From positions 558,001 to 622,000 of the forward strand of contig NZ_JBLZHU010000001.1 of NCBI RefSeq assembly GCF_048892425.1: a DNA stretch of 64,000 nucleotides. Direction: 5' to 3'. Source of the DNA: Pacificispira sp002696645. Its GTDB lineage: Bacteria; Pseudomonadota; Alphaproteobacteria; UBA8366; Aestuariispiraceae. The notes beneath the pieces were generated by a model. It was not told the origin of the DNA, made no database searches, and was given only the letters and a program-made list of their open reading frames with translations. A program made the translations under genes and the position numbers. Positions 26,130 through 34,320 of this stretch are shown piece by piece (within the stretch, counting starts at the first letter, position 1; the number at the start of each line of letters is the position of its first letter).

Positions 26130-26666
26130 ATACGCAGACCCCACTACGCCCCCCCCGGAACTAAGGAGGGCCCCCGCGTGAATGAGGAAATCACAGCGCG
26201 GGAAATACGCGCAATCGGCGCAGAAGGCGAACAGATCGGTGTTATCACACCGGAAGAAGGCATCCGCTTGGCTGCTGAGGCAGGTTTGGACTTGGTGGAA
26301 ATTTCCCCAAATGCTGAACCGCCCGTCTGCAAATTTCTGGATTACGGAAAATTTAAATACGAGTCTCAGAAGCGAAAGAATGAGGCCCGTAAAAAGCAGA
26401 AGGTTATTGAGGTCAAGGAAATCAAGTTCCGCCCCAATATTGAGCAGCATGACTATGAAGTCAAAATGCGCTCCCTGAATAAGTTCATCGATGAGGGTGA
26501 TAAGGTCAAAGTCACACTGCGTTTCCGCGGGCGTGAAATGGCGCACCAGAATCTGGGTCTGGATGTTCTGAACCGCGTTAAGGCGGAAATGGAAGAAAAG
26601 ACCAAGGTGGAAATGCACCCCAATCTGGAAGGACGCCAGATGGTGATGGTGCTGGCACCACGTTAA
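26130..26666 (+). CDS. infC: Translation initiation factor IF-3, likely AUA start
   Basis: IF-3 binds the 30S subunit and checks start codons. An IF3 N-domain, a Lys-rich linker helix (KYESQKRKNEARKKQ) and an IF3 C-domain (KFRPNIEQHDYEVK) are clear. The only standard in-frame start is GTG at 26178 (starts MNEEITARE), but the frame stays open upstream and encodes RRPHYAPPGTKEGPRVNEE, the usual alphaproteobacterial IF-3 N-terminus. The codon before RRPH is ATA at 26130, with a strong GAGGAGG 5 bases upstream and an in-frame stop at 26076. AUU at this place in E. coli infC lets IF-3 repress its own synthesis. With ATA the protein has 178 residues. GTG 26178 also has a good AAGGAGG 8 bases upstream, so two forms are possible. 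Confidence 0.85.
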   Translation: MRRPHYAPPGTKEGPRVNEEITAREIRAIGAEGEQIGVITPEEGIRLAAEAGLDLVEISPNAEPPVCKFLDYGKFKYESQKRKNEARKKQKVIEVKEIKFRPNIEQHDYEVKMRSLNKFIDEGDKVKVTLRFRGREMAHQNLGLDVLNRVKAEMEEKTKVEMHPNLEGRQMVMVLAPR

Positions 26667-26694
26667 GGCGCCGACCCGTCACAGGTTGTGCAGT

Positions 26695-28074
26695 CTAGGA
26701 CTTTAGAGGCGGCCCACCCAATAGGGGGGCCGCCTCTTTGCTTTTCAGCGGATCAAGGGTCAGCACGGCTTCGACGCCAGATTTCTGGCCACCGGCCGGG
26801 GAAAAGAAAGCCAGGCGAAGGGCACTTCGATCCACCAGGGCCCGGACGATGGCAAGGCCCAGACCGGTCCCGGAAGCGCCGCTGTCGCCGCGCGCAAAGG
26901 GTCGCGCAAGATCGTTGAAACGGTCCGGCGGCACGATTGGGCCCTGATTGACGATGCGGACGGCCCCTGTTTCATCCAGCACGACGGTGACGGGTTCGTT
27001 TGGGTCACCATGTCGAAGGGCATTTTCGATAAGGTTGCGCAGAACGATGCCTAAAGTATCCGCATCCACAGGCCAGAAAGGCGTGTCTTTGGCTGATATC
27101 TTCAAAGACAGGCGGTGGTAACCCGATTGCGTGCCCGCCAAATCATCCAGTACCGCCTTTAGGATGACGGCAATATCACTAACTTCCCGTGTATTGGGGG
27201 CAGGGGCCTCAGCGCGGGCAAGCTGTAACAGTTTTTCTGAAATACTGCCCAGACGGTTCAATGCCGTTTCGATCTGGTGTGCCCGGATTTTGTTCGGGCC
27301 ATCAGACAGTTCGGAAATCAAACGCTGGGTCTGGGCCAGGGCCCCTGCAATCGGGGTGCGCAGTTCATGGGCGCTGTTTGCGGTGAAGTTTTTCTCAGCT
27401 TCCAAGGTCCGTCGAACGCGATCCAGCAACCGGTCGACAGAGCTGGCGATCGGGGCCAGATCCGGGGGCAGGTCAGTCAGGCCCAATGGGCTGAGATTGG
27501 CACCATCCCGGCTGCCAATTAAACGCTGTAGCCGACCAATGGGCTTTAACATTTGCTGAACAATCCACCAGATCAGGATCGCGCTTAACGGCATGACGAT
27601 CAACAGTGGCGGCAGCAGCCCCAGGGTTGCTTCAACCGCAGCCTTTCGCCGGTGTCCGGTCTTTTCCGCCACCTGAAGGAAGTATGTATTTTGAAATGCC
27701 GCTTCCGTATAAAAGCGGTAGCCCCCCACATTATCAAATCCGGGCGATAAGTCGGTCGGGAAGGGCGTTTCCGGTGCGTCATGGGATCTGAGCAGGATCG
27801 CCCCGGAAGATGTTCGCAATTGATAGATCAGATATTCTTCATGAGGGGCGATTGTGTCGGTCTTGACCTGCTGTGCATCATCGTCATCGCGTTCTTCCAA
27901 GCCTTCCAGCGCCAGAGGCAGCAGTTGCTGAGCGGTTTCCTGTAAGGCGCTGTCAAAAACCTCGTCCAATTCATGAGAGATTACATAGAAAGCGGATCCG
28001 GCGGCCAGTATCCAAATCGCGAACATGGCGCCGGTCAGGACGAAAACCAGTCTGGTCGGCAGGCCCAATCGCAT
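26695..28074 (-). CDS. Membrane sensor histidine kinase (QseC/PmrB-type)
   Basis: The protein has 459 residues. Two membrane helices (about 8-30 and 150-172) enclose a periplasmic sensor region of about 120 residues with an acidic EERDDDDAQQ stretch. Then come a HAMP linker, the phospho-acceptor block SAHELRTP (H236), an ATPase domain with the N-box LRNLIENALRHG and the G-box GASGTGLGLAIV. It transfers phosphate to the response regulator encoded 5 bp upstream. The divergent PepSY/cytochrome b561 pair is the probable target. Confidence 0.92.
   Translation of the reverse strand: MRLGLPTRLVFVLTGAMFAIWILAAGSAFYVISHELDEVFDSALQETAQQLLPLALEGLEERDDDDAQQVKTDTIAPHEEYLIYQLRTSSGAILLRSHDAPETPFPTDLSPGFDNVGGYRFYTEAAFQNTYFLQVAEKTGHRRKAAVEATLGLLPPLLIVMPLSAILIWWIVQQMLKPIGRLQRLIGSRDGANLSPLGLTDLPPDLAPIASSVDRLLDRVRRTLEAEKNFTANSAHELRTPIAGALAQTQRLISELSDGPNKIRAHQIETALNRLGSISEKLLQLARAEAPAPNTREVSDIAVILKAVLDDLAGTQSGYHRLSLKISAKDTPFWPVDADTLGIVLRNLIENALRHGDPNEPVTVVLDETGAVRIVNQGPIVPPDRFNDLARPFARGDSGASGTGLGLAIVRALVDRSALRLAFFSPAGGQKSGVEAVLTLDPLKSKEAAPLLGGPPLKS
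26705..26745 (+). terminator. Intrinsic terminator after infC, inside the histidine kinase 3' end
   Basis: AGAGGCGGCCC (26705-26715) and GGGCCGCCTCT (26727-26737) pair over 11 bp around an 11-base loop, then TTTGCTTTT follows. It stands 39 bases after the infC stop and lies within the last codons of the convergent kinase gene. Confidence 0.75.
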
Positions 28075-28079
28075 GGCGC

Positions 28080-28736
28080 TTACCCCTTTATCCGATAGCC
28101 AAGGCCACGGATCGTTTGAATGATGTCATGGCCAAGTTTCTTGCGCAGGCGGCTGACATAGACTTCGACCGCATTGCTTTCAACTTCCGCACCAAAAGCA
28201 TACAGCGCATCTTCCAGGCGTGCCTTGGATAAGGTGGCATTCGGGCTGTGCAAAAGACAACTCAGAACCGCCCATTCTTGTGCTGTCAGGTCAATCGGCC
28301 GGCCTTGTTTCAGTATTTGCTTTGTGGCGGTATCGACGGCCAGATCTCCAAATTCCATTAACGGATTCGGGTTGCCGGAATAGCGCCTGGAAACCGCAGA
28401 AATGCGCGCTGATAATTCTGACAGGTCAAAGGGCTTTACCAGGTAATCATCCGCGCCTGCATTCAGGCCGGACAATCGGTCAGATAGCTGATCGCGGGCG
28501 GTTAGAATGATAACCGGCACGGCACTGCCGCGCTGTCGCAATCTGGTTAAGAAGGTCAGGCCCAGACCATCTGGTAAGTGAAGGTCCAGCAGGATCAGAT
28601 CGTATTGCGTCGTGCTTACCGCATCATCCGAATCGTCCAGTCGCTGAAACCAATCCACGGCATGACCGTCTGCGGCAATTTGATCCCGAACGGCGGCCCC
28701 CAGGATGTCATCGTCTTCAACCAGTAAGATACGCAT
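28080..28736 (-). CDS. OmpR/PhoB-family response regulator (QseB/PmrA-type)
   Basis: The protein has 218 residues. The receiver domain has acidic residues D8-D10, the phosphorylated D51 (LILLDLHLPDG) and the Lys of YLVKPFD. A winged-helix DNA-binding domain covers the second half (LRKKLGHDIIQTIRGLGYRI). It is the first gene of the operon with the kinase. Its likely binding site is the dyad at 28798-28814 between it and the PepSY gene. Confidence 0.92.
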   Translation of the reverse strand: MRILLVEDDDILGAAVRDQIAADGHAVDWFQRLDDSDDAVSTTQYDLILLDLHLPDGLGLTFLTRLRQRGSAVPVIILTARDQLSDRLSGLNAGADDYLVKPFDLSELSARISAVSRRYSGNPNPLMEFGDLAVDTATKQILKQGRPIDLTAQEWAVLSCLLHSPNATLSKARLEDALYAFGAEVESNAVEVYVSRLRKKLGHDIIQTIRGLGYRIKG

Positions 28737-28797
28737 TGGGTCCGGCCCTCTTTCCGACGCAAAAGATCATCCAATCACAGGAAGCTTACAATTGCCT

Positions 28798-28814
28798 GAA
28801 CGAAGTTTTCGTTC
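28798..28814. promoter_or_regulatory. Dyad in the response-regulator/PepSY divergent promoter
   Basis: GAACGAA, GTT, TTCGTTC: a perfect 7-3-7 inverted repeat, flanked by CCTGA on the left and CAGG on the right. It is centred 70-78 bp before both starts. Binding by the response regulator is inferred. Confidence 0.35.
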
Positions 28815-28883
28815 GTTGTCAGGTTCCCTTCAGGAGTGGGGCCTAGGGTGGAACCATCAACAGACAGAGAAAAGGATAATCTG

Positions 28884-29165
28884 ATGAAGAAAGTTTTGTT
28901 CGGGTCACTGCTTATCGTCGCGGCTGCAATGTCATCGCCTGTTCTGGCAGATGATGACCAGCATTCCTGTTCGGCGGACAGGGCCAGCTGGCAGTCCCAG
29001 GATGCGCTGAAGGAAAAGCTGATCGGTCAGGGTTGGGAGGTCCGTCAGATAAAGGATGAGGACGGGTGCTATGAAGTATACGGGATCACCGAAAAAGGAG
29101 AGCGCATGGAAGCGTATTTCGATCCGGCGACTTTGATGCCTGTCCACAGCAAGCGGGAGGATTAA
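28884..29165 (+). CDS. Small periplasmic PepSY-domain protein
   Basis: From the ATG at 28884 (AAGGAT upstream) the protein has 93 residues: a signal peptide ending VLADDDQ (about 1-24), then a single PepSY-like domain (LKEKLIGQGWEVRQIKDEDG, YEVYGITEKGERMEAYFDP). Such proteins are common targets of the QseBC/PmrAB-like systems and often stand before a cytochrome b561. Exact function unknown. Confidence 0.82.
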   Translation: MKKVLFGSLLIVAAAMSSPVLADDDQHSCSADRASWQSQDALKEKLIGQGWEVRQIKDEDGCYEVYGITEKGERMEAYFDPATLMPVHSKRED

Positions 29166-29168
29166 GGC

Positions 29169-29738
29169 ATGCAAGGGGATCAGTACGGCGCTGCAGCGGA
29201 CACAGAGGTTAAAGTCTGGGACCCGTTTGTACGGATTTTTCATTGGAGCCTGGTACTCAGCTTTACTGTCGCCTTTATCAGCGCCGAAGAATGGGATGAT
29301 CTGCATATCTGGGCTGGCTATATGGCGGCTGGATTGATCGTCTTTCGTTTGGTGTGGGGCCTGTTTGGGCCGCGTCACGCCCGCTTTATCAGCTTTGTCA
29401 CAAGCCCTGGAAATGTTGTCGCCTATGCCAAACAGATTTTGACCGGGGATGCGCCGCGTTACCTGGGGCACAATCCCTTGGGGGGCGCGATGATCCTGGC
29501 ATTGATCTTGTCTTTGGCGGTTGTCAGCGTGACGGGCTGGATGTTCACGCTGGACCGGTTCTGGGGCGTCGAATGGGTGGAAGCGGTGCATGCGACCTTC
29601 GCCAATATGATGGTTGGTCTGGTGGCTCTGCATGTCTGCGGTGTTTTGATCTCCAGCCTTTCCCACAAAGAAAATCTGGTGCGCGCCATGGTGACAGGAC
29701 GCAAAAGGGCACCGTCGCCAAGCGATATCAATGCATAG
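29169..29738 (+). CDS. Cytochrome b561-family membrane protein
   Basis: The protein has 189 residues and four membrane helices with two pairs of His suited to two b-hemes (FHWSL in helix 1, DDLHIWAGY in helix 2, EAVHATFAN and ALHVCGV in helices 3-4). It resembles the di-heme cytochromes that pass electrons across the inner membrane. It starts 3 bases after the PepSY stop, so the two are co-translated. Confidence 0.88.
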   Translation: MQGDQYGAAADTEVKVWDPFVRIFHWSLVLSFTVAFISAEEWDDLHIWAGYMAAGLIVFRLVWGLFGPRHARFISFVTSPGNVVAYAKQILTGDAPRYLGHNPLGGAMILALILSLAVVSVTGWMFTLDRFWGVEWVEAVHATFANMMVGLVALHVCGVLISSLSHKENLVRAMVTGRKRAPSPSDINA

Positions 29739-29777
29739 AACACCATCGATACTGTTAAATCCAAGGATGGGTATAGA

Positions 29778-31700
29778 ATGATTTTCTTCAAAGCCTTGCG
29801 CCAGTCCCGTTATGCGATCATCCCTGTAATCCTGATTGTCTATCTGGGACTATCCGGGGCGTTGCGCATTGGACTGATGGTTTTTGAGGGCAATTCCCAG
29901 TTACTGACGCTACCGGTAAGTATCGAAATTATGCTGATCGGATTGCTGTATGATCTGGCGGCGGTCAGTTGGATGCTGATTCCCTTTATGCTGAACTCTC
30001 TGGTCTGGCCAGCATCGGATCGTGGTCGCAGGGGGCATGCCTGGTCCACGTCCATCCTGCTGGCAGCAGGCCTGGGGGCGGTTTTGTTCGGGCTGGTCGC
30101 TGAAGTTTTGTTCTGGAACGAGTTTTCCGCCCGTTTCAATTTCATTGCCGTTGATTATCTGGTCTATACGCGTGAAGTCGTTGGCAATATTGAACAGTCT
30201 TATCCTTTGGGATGGATTTTCAGCGGATTGGCCGTGATTTCCGTGATTATGATCCTGATCCTTGTGCCGCCTGTCTGGCGTCTGGCAAGACGGGAAGCAC
30301 CGCCCTGTAAGCGTCGGGGGCTGATCATCATTGGGTATGCCTGTTTACCTATTGCCTGCTTTTTTCTTGTGAATGAGGCGCCCCATCACGTGTTGGGCAG
30401 TCCCTTGGAACGGGAATTGGCATCCAATGGGCCCTATTCCCTGTTTCGGGCGTTTCGGAACAACGATCTGAATTACGATCAATTCTATGCCACGCTTTCG
30501 CAAGGCGATATCGGTGGCGTCCTGAAGGCGGAATTGGACGAGGCGAATCTGGGGGATACGTCTGAAGCGGGACCAAACGGATTTGCCCATAAGGTTGTTC
30601 CGGTCGGTACAGCGATTCGGAAAAATGTGGTTCTGGTATCGATTGAAAGTCTGGGGTCCGATTACGTCGAATCCTTTGGGGGGCGGGAAGGTCTTACCCC
30701 GAATCTGACGGCCCTGACACGCGACAGCCTGACCTTTCAAAATGTCTATGCGACCGGGTTGCGGACGGTGCGCGGATTGGAGGCGATAACCCTTTCAATC
30801 CCCCCGACCCCTGGGCGCGCCGTCCCGATCCGGGAGCGCAACAAAGGGATGATATCCCTAGGATCAGTCTTAAAGTCAAATGGTTACAATACGATGTATC
30901 TTTATGGTGGATATAGCTTTTTTGACAATATGAAGGATTTTTTCACCGGGGCCGGTTATGAGGTTCTGGACCGGACCGATATCGACAGTGATCATATCCA
31001 CCATGAAACCATCTGGGGCGTATCAGATGAAGATTTGTTTGATTTCGCTCTGACCCGTTTCGATGACCGGGCTAAGACGGGCACTCCGTTCTTTGGGCAT
31101 ATCATGACCACCAGCAATCATCGTCCCTATACGTATCCAGAGGGTCGCATCGATATTCCATCCAAGACGGGTCGGGATGGTGCGGTAAAATATACCGATT
31201 GGGCGATTGGAGATTTTCTGGCAAAAGCCCGGACTCGTCCCTGGTTCAAGGATACCGTGTTTGTTTTACTGGCGGATCATACCAGCCATGGACGGGGGAG
31301 AACGGATCTGCCCCCGGAGAATTATCGTATTCCTGTGTGGATTTATGCCCCAGGCTTTGTCGCGCCCGGCCGGATTGATTGGATCGCATCGCAGATTGAT
31401 GTCGCACCAACAGTGTTGGGCCTTTTGAATATTCCCTATGATTCCAGCTTCTTCGGGCAGGACATCCTGGTTAGTGGTCGATCCCATCAACGGGCCTTTA
31501 TGGCAAATTATCTGACTGTTGGATATATGGAGGATGGATTGGTCGTATCATTGGGTCCAAACCAGCGCATTCGTGTGCAACGGTCTGACGATGGCACGCC
31601 CGTGGATGTAAATGAACCCATCGCGCATAATCTGATTCGGGAAGCGATCAGCTTTTATCAATCCGCCTCAGAGGAGATTGAGCGCATTACCCGACATTAA
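29778..31700 (+). CDS. LTA-synthase-family phosphoglycerol (or ethanolamine) transferase
   Basis: The protein has 640 residues. About five membrane helices occupy the first 200 residues. A large periplasmic sulfatase/alkaline-phosphatase-fold domain follows: VSIESLGSDYVESF (metal-binding Glu), GLRTVRGLEAI with T330 as the likely nucleophile, and LLADHTSHGR (metal Asp/His). In Gram-negatives the family (MdoB/OpgB, EptA relatives) adds phosphoglycerol or phosphoethanolamine to glucans or lipid A. It follows the cytochrome by 39 bp and may belong to the same regulon as the PmrAB-like pair. Substrate unproven. Confidence 0.88.
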   Translation: MIFFKALRQSRYAIIPVILIVYLGLSGALRIGLMVFEGNSQLLTLPVSIEIMLIGLLYDLAAVSWMLIPFMLNSLVWPASDRGRRGHAWSTSILLAAGLGAVLFGLVAEVLFWNEFSARFNFIAVDYLVYTREVVGNIEQSYPLGWIFSGLAVISVIMILILVPPVWRLARREAPPCKRRGLIIIGYACLPIACFFLVNEAPHHVLGSPLERELASNGPYSLFRAFRNNDLNYDQFYATLSQGDIGGVLKAELDEANLGDTSEAGPNGFAHKVVPVGTAIRKNVVLVSIESLGSDYVESFGGREGLTPNLTALTRDSLTFQNVYATGLRTVRGLEAITLSIPPTPGRAVPIRERNKGMISLGSVLKSNGYNTMYLYGGYSFFDNMKDFFTGAGYEVLDRTDIDSDHIHHETIWGVSDEDLFDFALTRFDDRAKTGTPFFGHIMTTSNHRPYTYPEGRIDIPSKTGRDGAVKYTDWAIGDFLAKARTRPWFKDTVFVLLADHTSHGRGRTDLPPENYRIPVWIYAPGFVAPGRIDWIASQIDVAPTVLGLLNIPYDSSFFGQDILVSGRSHQRAFMANYLTVGYMEDGLVVSLGPNQRIRVQRSDDGTPVDVNEPIAHNLIREAISFYQSASEEIERITRH

Positions 31701-31817
31701 TTCCGCGTTTATTCTGAAAACTTCGGATTGAAGACTCGTCCCGAAACGGTCACATTGTCGTCTATTGATTAGGGGCAATAGAGGCGGCAGCAAATCCGCC
31801 CGATACAGGTTGGCTAT

Positions 31818-32603
31818 ATGATTAGGACGGAGCACGTCGTTAAGCGATTTGGCGGGATTACCGCCGTCGATGATGTCAGCCTGTCGATTGAGAAGGGCAG
31901 CATTACCGGGTTGGTCGGGCCAAATGGCGCGGGGAAGACAACTTTTTTCAATCTGATCGCGGGACGGTTTCCCCCCTCATCGGGCAAAATCTTTCTGGAT
32001 GGGGAGGACGTCACCGGGCTGGCGCCGCACGACCTTTTCGGGAAGGGCTTGTTGCGGACCTTCCAGATTGCCCATGAATTCACCCATCTGACCGTTCGGG
32101 AAAACCTGATGGCGGTGCCCCCGGATCAGGCCGGTGAGACCTTATGGAAAGCCTGGTTTCTTCCGGGCGAAGTGCGCCGCCAGGAAAAGGAAGTGTCCGC
32201 CCGCGCCGATGAGGTGATCGAGTTCCTGAACCTGACCCATATCGCGGATGAATTGGCGGGAAATCTGTCTGGTGGTCAAAAGAAGCTGCTGGAACTGGGC
32301 CGCACCATGATGGTCGATGCAAAAGTCGTCCTGCTGGATGAGGTTGGGGCCGGGGTCAATCGCACCTTATTGAACGAGATCGGGGATGCGATTGTGCGCT
32401 TGAACAAGGAGCGCGGCTATACTTTCTGTATGATTGAACACGACATGGATTTTATCGGTCGATTGTGTGACCCGGTGATCGTGATGGCAGAAGGCCGGTT
32501 ATTGGCATCTGGCACCGTTGAAGAAATCAAATCGAATGAGACAGTGATTGAGGCCTATCTGGGCGCTGGACGGGACCGCGCGGCGGAAAGGGCCCAGGCA
32601 TGA
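31818..32603 (+). CDS. livG: Branched-chain amino-acid-type ABC transporter, ATPase LivG
   Basis: The protein has 261 residues. Walker A GPNGAGKTT near 35, an ABC signature LSGGQKK near 152 and Walker B VVLLDEVGAGV near 172 identify an ABC ATPase of the LivG type. Note that Walker B reads LLDEVGAG, with V in place of the usual P. The stop overlaps livF by 4 bases. Confidence 0.92.
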   Translation: MIRTEHVVKRFGGITAVDDVSLSIEKGSITGLVGPNGAGKTTFFNLIAGRFPPSSGKIFLDGEDVTGLAPHDLFGKGLLRTFQIAHEFTHLTVRENLMAVPPDQAGETLWKAWFLPGEVRRQEKEVSARADEVIEFLNLTHIADELAGNLSGGQKKLLELGRTMMVDAKVVLLDEVGAGVNRTLLNEIGDAIVRLNKERGYTFCMIEHDMDFIGRLCDPVIVMAEGRLLASGTVEEIKSNETVIEAYLGAGRDRAAERAQA

Positions 32604-33304
32604 GCTATCTTATCGGTAAGGATATGCGCGGTGGTTATGGCGGGGCGGATATCCTGAACGGCTGTACCATCGGCGTGGAAAAGGGTCAGATTGCCGTTGT
32701 CGTTGGGCCCAACGGGGCTGGAAAATCCACGGCCATGAAGGCTCTTTTTGGTATGTTGAATCTGCGGGCTGGCAGTGTGACCCTGGATGGTCAGGATATC
32801 ACATCCATGTCACCGCAAGACCGGGTGGCCTGTGATATGGCCTTTGTGCCCCAGACCAATAATGTCTTTGCGGGCATGACGGTGGAAGAAAACCTGGAAA
32901 TGGGGGCCTATCTGCGCCGGGATGATTTTTCCGACACGATGGCGGAAGTGTTTGATCTGTTTCCCATCCTGAAGGAAAAGCGGCGACAATTTGCGGGAGA
33001 ATTGTCGGGTGGCCAACGCCAACAGGTCGCGGTCGGGCGCGCCCTTATGACCCAGCCCAGTGTGCTGATGCTGGATGAACCCACGGCGGGGGTTTCGCCG
33101 ATCGTGATGGACGAATTGTTTGATCGTGTCATCGCGATCAAGAAAACCGGTATTGCCGTCTTGATTGTGGAACAGAATGCGCGCCAGGCGCTGGAAATAG
33201 CGGATATCGGCTATGTTCTGGTATCGGGGGAGAACCGTTTCACCGATACGGGTGAGGCGTTGATGGCGGATCCTGAAGTCCGCAAATCCTTTCTGGGGGG
33301 ATAG
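32600..33304 (+). CDS. livF: Branched-chain amino-acid-type ABC transporter, ATPase LivF
   Basis: The protein has 234 residues. Walker A GPNGAGKST near 37, signature LSGGQRQ near 136 and Walker B LMLDEPTAGVSP near 155. It forms the ATPase pair with LivG on the inner face of the membrane. livH follows after 5 bp. Confidence 0.93.
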   Translation: MSYLIGKDMRGGYGGADILNGCTIGVEKGQIAVVVGPNGAGKSTAMKALFGMLNLRAGSVTLDGQDITSMSPQDRVACDMAFVPQTNNVFAGMTVEENLEMGAYLRRDDFSDTMAEVFDLFPILKEKRRQFAGELSGGQRQQVAVGRALMTQPSVLMLDEPTAGVSPIVMDELFDRVIAIKKTGIAVLIVEQNARQALEIADIGYVLVSGENRFTDTGEALMADPEVRKSFLGG

Positions 33305-33309
33305 GGGCG

Positions 33310-34320
33310 ATGGAAATCCTGAACATGCTCGCCCTGATGTCGAATTATGTATTCGTCCCGGCCCTGACCTATGGGTCGCAGCTGGCGCTGGGGGCTTTGG
33401 GGATCACGCTGGTCTTTGGTGTATTGCGATTTGCCAATTTCGCCCATGGCGACCTGATGGCGTTTGGGACAATGGGAGTCGTGTTGATCACCTATTGGCT
33501 GCAGGCGCACGGGATTGGCATTGATCCGCTGCCAACGGCCTTGTTGGCGCTGCCCTTTGGCATTGCTCTGGCGGTTGGGGCCAGTTTGCTGATTGACCGA
33601 ACTGTCTATCGTTTCTATCGAAAGCGACGCGCTGCGCCGGTTATTCTGGTCGTGGCATCTGTCGGTGTGATGTATGTCCTGAACGGATTGACGCGCTTTG
33701 TCATCGGGGCAGAGGACCAGCGGTTCTTTGATGGCGCACGGTTTCTGATTTCAGCGGGCGATTTCAAGCGTCTGACCGGGCTGGAAGAGGGGATCACGAT
33801 CAAATTGACCCAGGCCTTAACGGTCGTTGTTGCGGTTCTGATGGTGGCCGCCCTGTTCTGGTTCCTGCAAAAAACCCGCACAGGAAAAGCCATGCGGGCC
33901 TATTCCGATAATGAGGACCTGGCCCTGTTGTCCGGCATCAGCCCGGACCGGGTTGTCGCTGTGACATGGATCATTGCGGCTGTTCTGGCGACCGTTGCCG
34001 GGACGCTGTATGGTCTGGATAAAAGCTTTAAGCCTTTTGTGTATTTTCAGTTGATCCTGCCCATGTTCGCCGCAGCCATTGTGGGCGGTATCGGGCAGCC
34101 CATCGGGGCGATCATCGGTGCCTATGTGGTCGCATTTTCCGAGGTCATGCTGACATATGCCTATAAGCGGGCGCTGATGTATATCGGGCCGGAAGGATGG
34201 GGACCTGAGGGCCTTATGCAGATCCTGTCGACCGAATATAAATTTGCGATATCCTTCCTGATTCTGGTCTTTGTTCTCCTGGTGCGACCGACAGGGATAT
34301 TTCGGGGGAAGGTGATATGA
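33310..34320 (+). CDS. livH: Branched-chain amino-acid-type ABC transporter, permease LivH
   Basis: The protein has 336 residues and about eight membrane helices. The family blocks ALGALGITLVFGVLRFANFA near 30 and FVYFQLILPMFAAAIVGGIG near 250 are present. The stop overlaps livM by 4 bases. Confidence 0.93.
   Translation: MEILNMLALMSNYVFVPALTYGSQLALGALGITLVFGVLRFANFAHGDLMAFGTMGVVLITYWLQAHGIGIDPLPTALLALPFGIALAVGASLLIDRTVYRFYRKRRAAPVILVVASVGVMYVLNGLTRFVIGAEDQRFFDGARFLISAGDFKRLTGLEEGITIKLTQALTVVVAVLMVAALFWFLQKTRTGKAMRAYSDNEDLALLSGISPDRVVAVTWIIAAVLATVAGTLYGLDKSFKPFVYFQLILPMFAAAIVGGIGQPIGAIIGAYVVAFSEVMLTYAYKRALMYIGPEGWGPEGLMQILSTEYKFAISFLILVFVLLVRPTGIFRGKVI

Noticed and set aside
26178..26666. 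infC starting at GTG 26178 as the only form
   Set aside because: This would cut the conserved RRPHYAPPGTKEGPR lead; kept only as a possible second start.
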